Both the position numbers and the translations under genes were made by a program. Under the pieces are notes generated by a model. It saw only the letters and a list, made by a program, of their open reading frames with translations, was not told the origin of the DNA and did not search any database. DNA of 64,000 nucleotides from Soonwooa sp023440705 (GTDB lineage: Bacteria > Bacteroidota > Bacteroidia > Flavobacteriales > Weeksellaceae), in assembly GCA_023440705.1 (NCBI GenBank), contig JAEXRP010000024.1, positions 3,890-67,889 on the forward strand, in the 5' to 3' direction. Position 1 is the first letter of the stretch. Every line of letters begins with the position of its first letter. Positions 33,686-42,513 of this stretch are shown here, in pieces.

Positions 33686-34723
33686 TTATTTAATTATTTC
33701 TGTTTTAAAAACTTCTTCGTAATTGTGAAAGCAATTGTTGACGAAACCTTGTTCTGCCATCCATTTGTCACTATACACTTTAGTAATGTATCGAGAACCG
33801 TGGTCTGGGAAAATAACAACAACAACATCGGTCTCTTTAAGAGGGTTGATGTTAGCATATTGTATTAATCCTTGTACCGCAGCACCAGTTGTGTAACCGC
33901 CCATAATAGCTTCTTTAAGAGCAATTTCTCTTGTACGGTAAGCACTCATCTCATCATTAACTTTGATAAAACGATCCACTTTTTCAAATAAAAGTGCAGA
34001 AGGAATTAAGTTTTTCCCCATGCCTTCAATCTGATAAGGATGAATCTGAGTTTTATCTATTTTACCAGTCTCATGATAAGTTTTAAGAATAGAACCGTCC
34101 GCATCAACACCAATAATTTGGATGTCTGGATTTTGTTCTTTCAAATACTTAGCCGATCCAGTTAATGTTCCGCCAGTACCAGTACAAGCCACAAGATGAG
34201 TTATTTTACCTTGTGTTTGTTCCCAAATTTCGGGACCAGTTGTCTGGTAGTGCGCATCAATATTTAATTCATTAAAATATTGATTGATATAGATTGAATT
34301 AGGCGTTTCGCTAGCAATACGCTTAGCGACTTCGTAATAAGATCGAGGATCGTCGGCTGCTACGTTAGCTGGACAAACGAAAACTGTTGCTCCTAAAGCT
34401 TTTAGGTAGGCGATTTTTTCAGGTTTTGTTTTGTCACTTACAGCCAGGATACATTTGTAACCTTTGATAATACACACCATTGCTAGAGAGAAACCCGTAT
34501 TGCCCGAAGTAGTTTCTACAACGACAGAGTCAGGCTTCAATAGTCCTTTCTTTTCGGCGCTTTCTATAATATGAAGCGCTATTCTATCTTTGGTAGAATG
34601 TCCAGGGTTATAAGATTCCAACTTAGCGTATACAGTCGCAGGAATGTCCTTTGTAACTTGATTTAATTTTATAAGGGGAGTATTCCCAATTAAACCAAGA
34701 ATGTTATCGTATACATTAGTCAT
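33686..34723 (-). CDS. Fold-type II PLP enzyme, cysteine/cystathionine beta-synthase-like (putative cysteate synthase)
   Basis: A 345-residue enzyme of the CysK/CBS group. It has IGNTPLIKLNQVTKD, the PLP-lysine segment ESYNPGHSTKDRIALHI (usually PSSSVKDR), the phosphate-binding and substrate loop ETTSGNTGFSLAMV, CTGTGGTLTGSAKYL and a CBS-type ending PDHGSRYITKVYSDKWM. The replaced residues in the PGHST loop and the lack of any sulfur-transport or Bateman domain set it apart from a normal CysK. Next to an acyltransferase of the capnine type it could make cysteate from O-phosphoserine plus sulfite; equally it could be a divergent cysteine synthase. Substrate not shown by sequence. Confidence 0.6.
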   Translation of the reverse strand: MTNVYDNILGLIGNTPLIKLNQVTKDIPATVYAKLESYNPGHSTKDRIALHIIESAEKKGLLKPDSVVVETTSGNTGFSLAMVCIIKGYKCILAVSDKTKPEKIAYLKALGATVFVCPANVAADDPRSYYEVAKRIASETPNSIYINQYFNELNIDAHYQTTGPEIWEQTQGKITHLVACTGTGGTLTGSAKYLKEQNPDIQIIGVDADGSILKTYHETGKIDKTQIHPYQIEGMGKNLIPSALLFEKVDRFIKVNDEMSAYRTREIALKEAIMGGYTTGAAVQGLIQYANINPLKETDVVVVIFPDHGSRYITKVYSDKWMAEQGFVNNCFHNYEEVFKTEIIK

Positions 34724-34939
34724 TATTTAACATTTTTCTCACTAAAAAACTGTTTGCAAAAATACAAAAAAAATAATAGCGAAGTTAGTCTTTATCACTA
34801 AAAAATATCAGCTATTGCTTTTTCATGGTTTTTTAAAGTATTATCAAACTTTCAAATATTGCGCCAAAAATTAAAATTCTGTTAAAAGACGAATGAAAAT
34901 CAGTTAAAAGTCTTATTTTCGCACTAATTTGTGTAAAAT

Positions 34940-37900
34940 ATGAAGAATTGGACTTTTAAACAATGGAATACCATCTTGGGTTGGGTTGTTTTTGGCATTG
35001 CTTTAATCACGTATTTATCAACGATGGAGCGTCGTCTCAGCTTCTGGGATTGCGGAGAATATATTTCTTCCGCGGTTAAACTGGAAGTTACGCACGCGCC
35101 TGGTGCAGCATTATTTCAATTAATTGGAGCTGTGTTTGCGATGTTTGCGTTAGGTAATTCCGAGAATTATGCTTTAGTAATTAATGCTTTGTCGGCAATT
35201 TGTAGTGCGTTCACCATTTTATTTTTGTTTTGGACGATTACCCATTTCACAAGAAGATTATTTAATAAAGAATATTCTGATCTGTCAGTAACCGAACAAA
35301 TTGGTGTATTGTTTTCTGGAGCAATTGGTGCTTTGGCTTTCACATTTTCTGATACTTTTTGGTATTCTGCAGTTGAAGGCGAAGTATATGCGATGGCAAC
35401 GATGTTTATTGCATTATTACTTTGGTTAAGTACCAAATGGGAAAACGAATATCACGACCGCGGTAGTGAGCGTTGGATTATCCTAATCTTCTTTATAGTA
35501 GGACTTTCTGTTGGGGTACATATGATGTGTATGTTGGCATTGCCAGCAGCTTGTTTTGTGTATTATGCTCGTAACTATAAATTCACTTGGAAGAATTTTA
35601 TCATCGCAAATCTTGTTACCTTATTAATATTAGGTGTTGTTTTTAAAGGTATTTTCCCTTTGATCATGACTTTATTTGGTAAGAGTGAAATCTTCTTCGT
35701 TAACGGAATGGGACTGCCTTTCAATAGTGGGACAATTTTCGCTTTTGCAGTTTTGGTATTGATTTGTTATTTCTTAATCAATTATTCAAGAAAAATAGGG
35801 AAGTCGCTGTATCAAACGATTGCTTTGTCGATTGTATATATGGTGATTGGTTTCTCTTGTTGGATGGTGATTCCGATTCGTGCGAACGCTAATCCTCCTA
35901 TGAACCTGAATGATCCTGATAACGCAATTGGGATGTTAGATTACTACAATCGTGTGCAGTATGGTGATTGGCCGACAATGTATGGTCAAAATTATACAGC
36001 TTATCTAGATTATAACGGAATTCTTAAAAACGAAGACGGAAGTTTTAAAACTGACAAAACTGGCGATATTTACGAAAAAGATGAAAAATCTGGTCGTTAT
36101 CGTGTGGTTGGTGAGCGTTTTAATTATGTTTTTAATCCTGCACAAGTTAGCTTCCTGCCAAGAATGTTTAGTGAAGATAAAAGCGTTATTGCTAATTACA
36201 TGTCGATGTATGGTGCGCCAGATTTTACATTTAATTATGATAACGAGGACGCTGCAAATAGCCAAGAAGCACAACAATATTTCGATGGTTTAAGAAAAAA
36301 ATTCGAGAACGGAAGTTTAAAATACAGCGATTATAACGAGGCTAAACAGTTTGAATTAATTAATGTTCAGCGTCCAAGTTTAGCGCAGAATTTAGATTAT
36401 TTTATCACATTCCAAAACTATTATTATTTCGTTCGATATCTACTTTGGAACTTCTCAGGAAGACAAAATGACCTTGAAGGAAATATGCAAAACACGAATG
36501 GTAACTTCATTACAGGGATTTCTTTTATTGATAATAATCTTTGGGGTAATCAAAATGATATGCCTGCGAAATTCCGAAATACAAGTACAGTTTACTTTTT
36601 CATGTTGCCATTACTATTAGGATTATTAGGATTCTTCTTCCAACTGAATAGAGATTTTGGAAGATTCTACGCGATTTTATCCTTATTTATATTGACGAGT
36701 GTCGCTATTGTTTTCTACACGGGTGTTAAACCTTTCGAAGTTAGAGAACGTGACTATGCGATGGTTGGTGCTTTCTATGCCTTTGCGATTTGGATTGGTT
36801 TGGGTGCGGCAACGGTTTTCCATTTTGTACAACGAAAAGCGGATAGCAAAAATATAAACTGGGCTCTAGGTGCGGTATTAATTGCAATTCCGTTAATGAT
36901 GGGCTTTCAGAACTATAATTCGCATGACAGAAGTAAAAGAAGTGCGGCCTACGATTATTCTTATTCTTCTATTAAATCTTTACAGAAAAATGCATTATTG
37001 TTTGTATTTGGAGATAACGATACTTACCCAGTTTGGGGATTACAAGAAACGGAAGAGATGCGTCCTGATGTTAAAATCGTAAACTTTACGTTGTTAGCAA
37101 CGCCTTGGTATCTTGACCAAATGAAGCGTAAAACTTATGATGCAGCGCCTGTTCCGTCAACATTTGTACACGAAGATTATAGAGATGGCGCGAATGACCA
37201 AGTCTATATGATGACCAAAAAAGATTGGGAGAATATTTTTGCTAATCTACACCAAGCTGGTGCGCCAGAAACGGAGTTTGCTGAATATAGAAAATTCTTA
37301 ACGCAAGACTCGATGACGGTTAAAGAAGCAGTTAATTTCTTAAAACAAAAATCTGAAAATAAAACCGAAATCTTAAAAATGATTTTCGGTGAAAATAGCA
37401 AAACAGAACGTTTTAATTTTATCCCAGTTTCTAAGTTTGTACTACCAGTTAACATTGATAATGCTGTTAAATCTGGTATTATTACTGCGGCTGAAGCGCC
37501 TTTGGCAGAAAAATCTATTTTGATTAATTATAAGAAAAATAGCATGTTCAAAAACAATTTGATGTTGTTGGATATCCTTGCTAATTTTGATTGGAAACGT
37601 CCGCTTAACTTCTCAAATGGTGGCGTGTACGATTCTGAAAACGTATTCTTTTTGCAAGATTATCTTCAGTTGGATGGTTTCAGTTATCGTTTGGTTCCGA
37701 TCAAAACGCCAGAATCTGATTCTGGTGAAATGGGAAGAGTTAATGCTGAACAGATGTATAATATTGTTAAAAGTTACAAGTGGGGTAATTTCAAAGATTT
37801 GAATGTTCATTTTGATGTTGCTGCATTAGAAAATATTTTAGGCTACAGATTGTCGACAAGTCGTGCGGCTGTTGCTTTGGCGCAAACTGGTCAAAAAGCA

Positions 37901-38428
37901 AAAGCCATCGAGTTACTTAACCTTATTAGTAAAGAAATTCCTGAGTCAAAATATAATGATCCACGTTCTGTAAGTGCAATTGCTTATGCATACATTGTTG
38001 CTGGTGACGAACAAAAAGGTCTTAAAATGGCGGATGCTATTAAGAAAGATATCTTTAAAGAATACGATTATTATTTAGGTTTAACGCCTCAGTTTCAAGC
38101 TTATTCGGCTAGACAAATGGGAGCAAAACCAATGGAATATGCGTATTTAGTGAATTCAATTTCGGAAGCTTATAATGTGATAGGGCAAAAGGATAAAGGT
38201 TATCAATACACGATTAATGCGGTTTCGGTTATTGATAAACGATTTGATGCTTTTGTAAAAGAGTTACAAATGTTAGGAAAGGAGAAAGCTTTTAATAGAT
38301 TGGACGAATCTCATAACATTACGAACTTCTATCAATATCTATTTGATGTGACCAATAAGTATGACACAACTTACGCCACCGAAAAAGAAGCGCAAGTGAC
38401 ACAAGCTTTGATGAAAGTCGCGCAATAA
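34940..38428 (+). CDS. DUF2723 protein O-mannosyltransferase-like membrane protein
   Basis: A 1162-residue inner-membrane protein. The N-terminal DUF2723 core has FWDCGEYISSAVKLEVTHAP (DCGE motif with acidic catalytic-type residues) and APGAALFQLIGAVFAM, followed by about a dozen hydrophobic helices (to about residue 300), then a large soluble region, more helices near 545-650 and a C-terminal domain with TPR-like repeats (about 970-1060, ALAQTGQKAKAIELLNLI). DUF2723 proteins are GT-C-fold relatives of protein O-mannosyltransferases (eukaryotic TMEM260 is one). In Bacteroidota they may belong to general protein O-glycosylation. The gene next to it encodes another polytopic membrane protein that looks like a GT-C enzyme. 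Confidence 0.88.
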   Translation: MKNWTFKQWNTILGWVVFGIALITYLSTMERRLSFWDCGEYISSAVKLEVTHAPGAALFQLIGAVFAMFALGNSENYALVINALSAICSAFTILFLFWTITHFTRRLFNKEYSDLSVTEQIGVLFSGAIGALAFTFSDTFWYSAVEGEVYAMATMFIALLLWLSTKWENEYHDRGSERWIILIFFIVGLSVGVHMMCMLALPAACFVYYARNYKFTWKNFIIANLVTLLILGVVFKGIFPLIMTLFGKSEIFFVNGMGLPFNSGTIFAFAVLVLICYFLINYSRKIGKSLYQTIALSIVYMVIGFSCWMVIPIRANANPPMNLNDPDNAIGMLDYYNRVQYGDWPTMYGQNYTAYLDYNGILKNEDGSFKTDKTGDIYEKDEKSGRYRVVGERFNYVFNPAQVSFLPRMFSEDKSVIANYMSMYGAPDFTFNYDNEDAANSQEAQQYFDGLRKKFENGSLKYSDYNEAKQFELINVQRPSLAQNLDYFITFQNYYYFVRYLLWNFSGRQNDLEGNMQNTNGNFITGISFIDNNLWGNQNDMPAKFRNTSTVYFFMLPLLLGLLGFFFQLNRDFGRFYAILSLFILTSVAIVFYTGVKPFEVRERDYAMVGAFYAFAIWIGLGAATVFHFVQRKADSKNINWALGAVLIAIPLMMGFQNYNSHDRSKRSAAYDYSYSSIKSLQKNALLFVFGDNDTYPVWGLQETEEMRPDVKIVNFTLLATPWYLDQMKRKTYDAAPVPSTFVHEDYRDGANDQVYMMTKKDWENIFANLHQAGAPETEFAEYRKFLTQDSMTVKEAVNFLKQKSENKTEILKMIFGENSKTERFNFIPVSKFVLPVNIDNAVKSGIITAAEAPLAEKSILINYKKNSMFKNNLMLLDILANFDWKRPLNFSNGGVYDSENVFFLQDYLQLDGFSYRLVPIKTPESDSGEMGRVNAEQMYNIVKSYKWGNFKDLNVHFDVAALENILGYRLSTSRAAVALAQTGQKAKAIELLNLISKEIPESKYNDPRSVSAIAYAYIVAGDEQKGLKMADAIKKDIFKEYDYYLGLTPQFQAYSARQMGAKPMEYAYLVNSISEAYNVIGQKDKGYQYTINAVSVIDKRFDAFVKELQMLGKEKAFNRLDESHNITNFYQYLFDVTNKYDTTYATEKEAQVTQALMKVAQ

Positions 38429-38449
38429 AATTTACTTGAAATAAAAAAT

Positions 38450-38477
38450 ACAGGTCTTAAGTTTTCTTGAGGCCTGT
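38450..38477 (+). terminator. Weak terminator after the DUF2723 gene
   Basis: ACAGGTCTTAAG ... CTTGAGGCCTGT imperfect stem followed by TATTATAAAA; 20 bp past the stop. No strong T-run. Confidence 0.5.
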
Positions 38478-38495
38478 TATTATAAAACACAAACA

Positions 38496-39971
38496 ATGAA
38501 TAAAAAATTACCCATTTACGCTTGTATCGCCATCGTGTTGATCAAGTTTTTGTTTCTTTTGACGCATCATATTCAGGAGGACGCGTTGATCACTTGGCGT
38601 GTAGCTCAGAATCTTTTAGACTTTGGTGTTATAGGTTTTAATGGCGACGAAAAAATCTCATCTTCTACGACGCATACTTATGTTTTCGTCTCTTATTTTT
38701 TCAACTTGATTTTTGGGAAGGCGTATTTTATGTATCCGCTTCTCATTTTTAATTCAGTTTTGTTCACAATAGGAAGTTATTTTCTGTCGAAAATATTGTT
38801 AAAAGAATATTGGCAACAAGCGGTTTTTATTGTGTTGTTTGGGATTTTGCCACCGTCGATTAAGATTTCAATACTTGGGATGGAATATGGTATTCTTTTC
38901 TTTTTAGAAATGTCGTTATTGTATTATGGATTTTATCAAAAAAAGAACTGGGCGTTATTGCTTTTTCCACCGCTGATTTTGTTCACAAGAATTGATACAG
39001 TTATCTTTTTAGGAATTGTTTTTATAGTTGATTTAATTTGGAACAAAAAAATAAATTGGCGTTACATTTTAGGCGGAATAATCGGTGTTGGTGTTGTGTT
39101 AGCCTTTAACTGGTTTTATTTTGGAGAAGTTGTCAACAATACGATTACTGCGAAAAAATTGGCTTACGATAAAGAATTTACAGCAAGTCTTAGTTGGAAG
39201 TATTTCTTGATTAATTATGGTAATTATTGGGGAATGTTAAAGATGACGACTAACTTTAATCCTTACACGATTTTGGTGCTGTTGTTTGAGTTGTGCGCTT
39301 TCATTTATTTAGTAACAAAAAAGAATTCTCGTAACATTTTTTTGTGGATCATTTTCCTTTTTGGATGGGCTAAACAAATTATTTTTATCTCTCAAAAATC
39401 TTATTTCGATTGGTATTATTGGGTGCCACAGATTTTGTTATTTGCGGTGATTATTGTATTTATTTTAGAACAAAAAACAAAACGAAATCTTTGGATGGCT
39501 TTGTTGCTTTTGTTTTACATTGTTCCGATGCTTGCTTATCAAACGATACATTCTATCGCAACTGGAAATGGCGAATGGAATTACAGACGAAGCATTGGGT
39601 TATTTTTAGACCAATATGAAAAAGATAAAAACCAATGGATTTTCCTAGAGCCAGCAGGTTTTGTTCCTTATTATTCGCATCTTAAAACTATTGACGAAGT
39701 TGGTCTAGTTGATCGTGGCGTACAAACTGAAATTGTAAAGGACAAAAAACATTATTGGTTTAATACCATTAAAAACAGACAACCAAAATATATTTTGGCT
39801 TACAAAGATATTTATCAAGATCCCGAAGCTGAGTATTACAAAGAGCATTATAAACTTTTAAAAGAGTTTAGAATTAAAGATCATCTTAAAAGTGATAATC
39901 CAATTTTGGAAAAAATTTATAAACTAAAACCTTCTGGTAGAGATTATAATTTGTACGAAAGAATTAAATAG
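38496..39971 (+). CDS. Polytopic membrane protein, GT-C glycosyltransferase-like
   Basis: A 491-residue integral membrane protein with about ten transmembrane segments and a 120-residue C-terminal soluble tail. The N-terminus has EDALITWRVAQNLLDFGVIGFNGDE, an acidic DxxxxxR motif after the first helix that is typical of GT-C enzymes using a dolichol-like or polyprenyl-phosphate sugar donor. Other segments, such as LFPPLILFTRIDTVIFLGIV, are plain membrane helices. The pair with the DUF2723 gene (67 bp apart) suggests the two serve one glycosylation route; this is inference. No named family is certain. Confidence 0.7.
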   Translation: MNKKLPIYACIAIVLIKFLFLLTHHIQEDALITWRVAQNLLDFGVIGFNGDEKISSSTTHTYVFVSYFFNLIFGKAYFMYPLLIFNSVLFTIGSYFLSKILLKEYWQQAVFIVLFGILPPSIKISILGMEYGILFFLEMSLLYYGFYQKKNWALLLFPPLILFTRIDTVIFLGIVFIVDLIWNKKINWRYILGGIIGVGVVLAFNWFYFGEVVNNTITAKKLAYDKEFTASLSWKYFLINYGNYWGMLKMTTNFNPYTILVLLFELCAFIYLVTKKNSRNIFLWIIFLFGWAKQIIFISQKSYFDWYYWVPQILLFAVIIVFILEQKTKRNLWMALLLLFYIVPMLAYQTIHSIATGNGEWNYRRSIGLFLDQYEKDKNQWIFLEPAGFVPYYSHLKTIDEVGLVDRGVQTEIVKDKKHYWFNTIKNRQPKYILAYKDIYQDPEAEYYKEHYKLLKEFRIKDHLKSDNPILEKIYKLKPSGRDYNLYERIK

Positions 39972-39983
39972 TAATTACGATTT

Positions 39984-40053
39984 ATGAATTATGAATTATG
40001 AATTATGAATTATGAATTATGAATTAATTTTGTAAAACCTAAAACCTAAAACC
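39984..40053 (+). repeat. Two heptanucleotide tandem repeats upstream of the DUF1697 gene
   Basis: Six exact copies of ATGAATT (39984-40025) are followed after 7 bp by three copies of TAAAACC (40033-40053). The second block ends 7 bp before the next start codon. Both have period 7. Confidence 0.9.
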
Positions 40054-40060
40054 TGAAAAG

Positions 40061-40588
40061 ATGAAATTTTGTGCATTTCTTCGTGGCGTTAATGTTAACG
40101 GTACTTCCATGAAAATGAAAGACGTTTGCGATGTTTTTTCAAATGCGGGAATGCAAAATGTACAAAGCCTTTTAGCAAGTGGAAATATCCTTTTTGAATC
40201 TGAAAATAATGCTGAAGCTTTAAAAGCAATTTTAGAAAAAGCGATGTCTGAGGCTTTTAGTTACGACGCTTTTTTGTTTGTCAGAAGCTTGGAGGAAATT
40301 AAATCTATTGCAGAAAATATGCCTTTTGAAACTAAAGAAGATTTTCATAATTATGTTTTTATTTCGGATAAAAATACAACGAAAGACTTGCTAATTTTTT
40401 TCGAAAACGCTAAAAATAAAGATCAAGAATCTGCCAAAATTGTCAAGGATGTGTTCTATTGGCAGACTCCGAAAGGAAATACTTTGCAATCCGACTTTGG
40501 CAAAATTTTGGGAAAGAAAAGTCTAAAGGATAAACTTACAAGTCGTAATTTTAACACCATTGAAAAAATTATAACAAAACTGAAATAA
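40061..40588 (+). CDS. DUF1697 family protein
   Basis: A 175-residue cytoplasmic protein. It begins with the DUF1697 hallmark FCAFLRGVNVNGTSMKMKD and has VQSLLASGNILFESE, both diagnostic of the family, plus a C-terminal NFNTIEKIITKL (family pattern RNxxTxxKL). The function of the family is unknown. It is tightly coupled to the next gene (1 nt), which is probably in the same operon, together with kdsA. Confidence 0.9.
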   Translation: MKFCAFLRGVNVNGTSMKMKDVCDVFSNAGMQNVQSLLASGNILFESENNAEALKAILEKAMSEAFSYDAFLFVRSLEEIKSIAENMPFETKEDFHNYVFISDKNTTKDLLIFFENAKNKDQESAKIVKDVFYWQTPKGNTLQSDFGKILGKKSLKDKLTSRNFNTIEKIITKLK

Positions 40589-40589
40589 T

Positions 40590-41465
40590 ATGAAAAAGAT
40601 TTTCATCGGAGCTTTAGTTTTTATCGGTATTTCCATGTTTTCGCAAGTACAAAAATTTGACTTTGTAACGAATGTGCCCGATGCCGAACCTAGTTATGTG
40701 ATACTCCCGAACAAAGATTCTTCTCAACAAGAATATATGCTAGGATATATTTATTTTGATGGTATGGCAGGATATTCTTTCCGTGCAATTGGTGAGCTGA
40801 AGATGCTTAATAATAAATTATCATTCTCAGTTCCTGAAGAGTTTAAGAAATCTATGCATGTTTCACGCGTCGGAAATTTTGGGTTAAAACTTGCAAAGCT
40901 TAATTCAAAAACTATTGAAGAGTTAAAATTGCAAAATCCTCCTGATTGGCTTGCAACTTACTATTCTAATAATCCACCAACCAATGAACAGCTTTTGAAA
41001 AGGGCGAGTATGCTGAATGGTGGTGGCGCTCCTCAACTTGCTTTGCCAAGATTAAAATCATTATATGATAAAAATTTTAGAAGTCAGGATTTATATTTCG
41101 AATTAGCCTTTGCTTACAACGCTTTGAAAGATTTTCAAAATGCTGAAAAAATTACAGATGAAGCTATAAAATTAAAAAAGGATAATGACAATTTGAAGAA
41201 GGAATATGTTTATGCATTGGTTAATCAAAAAAAGATTACAGAAGCTGAGGACTTTATGATAGCAAACGAAAATAAGTTTAGCAATGATTTTGCAAAGTCA
41301 GAATGTTATTTGAATATAGGGGTTTATAGCGCACATTTTGATAAATTAGATGTTGCAAAAAAATGGTTGGCAAAATTAAGTTTACAACCAAATGCATCCA
41401 AGTTTCAAAAAAACATAGACACGATTACTTCAATTATAAAAGAAAAAGAAAATCAGAAAAAATAA
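40590..41465 (+). CDS. Exported TPR-like protein
   Basis: A 291-residue protein with a signal peptide (to about residue 20, MFSQ). The first half (about 25-130) has no recognised domain. The second half (about 150-280) shows helix-turn-helix repeats of TPR type, for example DLYFELAFAYNALKDFQNAEKI, KKEYVYALVNQKKITEAEDFM and SECYLNIGVYSAHFDKLDVA. The stop overlaps the start of kdsA (TAATG). Function unknown; likely periplasmic. The third gene of the block is kdsA, so these three may be co-transcribed without a shared job. Confidence 0.7.
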   Translation: MKKIFIGALVFIGISMFSQVQKFDFVTNVPDAEPSYVILPNKDSSQQEYMLGYIYFDGMAGYSFRAIGELKMLNNKLSFSVPEEFKKSMHVSRVGNFGLKLAKLNSKTIEELKLQNPPDWLATYYSNNPPTNEQLLKRASMLNGGGAPQLALPRLKSLYDKNFRSQDLYFELAFAYNALKDFQNAEKITDEAIKLKKDNDNLKKEYVYALVNQKKITEAEDFMIANENKFSNDFAKSECYLNIGVYSAHFDKLDVAKKWLAKLSLQPNASKFQKNIDTITSIIKEKENQKK

Positions 41466-42274
41466 TGATACAATATTTAGAAAACATAAAGCACAAAGAT
41501 TCCAAAAACTTCTTTTTAATTGCTGGACCTTGTATTATCGAAGGTGAAGATATGGCGCTGCGTATTGCAGAAAAAGTGATTGAAATCACTGATAAATACA
41601 ATATTCCTTATATTTTTAAAGGAAGTTTTAAAAAAGCGAATCGTAGTAGAGTAGACTCTTTCACAACAATTGGTGAAGAAAAATCTCTAGAAATTCTTAA
41701 AAAGGTTGGCGAAACATTTAATATTCCGACAACGACTGACATCCACGAAAACGAACATGCAACTTTGGCGGCGCAATATGTTGACGTGTTGCAGATTCCA
41801 GCATTTTTGGTACGTCAAACCGATCTTTTGGTTGCGGCTGCTAAAACTGGGAAATGTGTAAGTCTTAAGAAAGGACAATTTTTGTCGCCAGAAGCGATGC
41901 AATTTGCAGTTCAAAAAATCACAGATTCTAATAACCCAAAAGTTGCGATTATTGAAAGAGGAAATTCTTTCGGATACACAGATTTGATCGTTGATTATCG
42001 CGGAATTCCAACCATGCAACAATATGCGCCAGTTATTTTGGATGTGACGCATTCTTTGCAGCAACCTAACCAAAATTCGGGTGTTACAGGCGGACGTCCA
42101 GAATTGATTGAGACGATTGCGAAAGCGGGTATTGCTGTTGGTGCAGATGGATTGTTTATCGAGACACATCCGACACCAGAAACGGCGTTGTCCGATGGCG
42201 CGAATATGCTTAGGTTGGATAAATTGGAAGATCTTATGCAAAAATTGACTCGCGTACGCGAAGCAATTATTTAA
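41465..42274 (+). CDS. kdsA: 3-deoxy-8-phosphooctulonate synthase (KDO-8-P synthase)
   Basis: Joins arabinose-5-phosphate and phosphoenolpyruvate to make KDO-8-phosphate for lipopolysaccharide. The 269 residues begin at the ATG at 41465, overlapping the previous stop by one base; an upstream in-frame start would give an implausible basic extension. Motifs: FFLIAGPCIIEGEDMALRIAE, KGSFKKANRSR, TTDIHENEHA, VTHSLQQPNQNSGVTGGR. The Cys in AGPCIIE, where E. coli KdsA has Asn, is a mark of the metal-dependent class. A terminator follows. KDO shows that the cell has an LPS-type outer membrane. Confidence 0.96.
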   Translation: MIQYLENIKHKDSKNFFLIAGPCIIEGEDMALRIAEKVIEITDKYNIPYIFKGSFKKANRSRVDSFTTIGEEKSLEILKKVGETFNIPTTTDIHENEHATLAAQYVDVLQIPAFLVRQTDLLVAAAKTGKCVSLKKGQFLSPEAMQFAVQKITDSNNPKVAIIERGNSFGYTDLIVDYRGIPTMQQYAPVILDVTHSLQQPNQNSGVTGGRPELIETIAKAGIAVGADGLFIETHPTPETALSDGANMLRLDKLEDLMQKLTRVREAII

Positions 42275-42280
42275 AATAAA

Positions 42281-42315
42281 AAAGGAGTTTGAAAGTATCA
42301 AACTCCTTTTGTTTT
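42281..42315 (+). terminator. Rho-independent terminator after kdsA
   Basis: AAAGGAGTTTGA-aagta-TCAAACTCCTTT stem followed by TGTTTTAG; 7 bp past the stop. Confidence 0.9.
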
Positions 42316-42513
42316 AGTGGAAAAAATTTTACAACAATTAAAAATCTGAATGATTTTTTAACAAAACAAAGCTAGTCAATTTGTATTTGATACATAGTTT
42401 TTCACAATTAAAAAATAATTAAAAATTTATACAATCTTTTTAAGGCTTTACACGTTTTTAGATTTTAAATAATCAACATTAATCGTATATTTAACGACCA
42501 AAAAAACGAAGCA

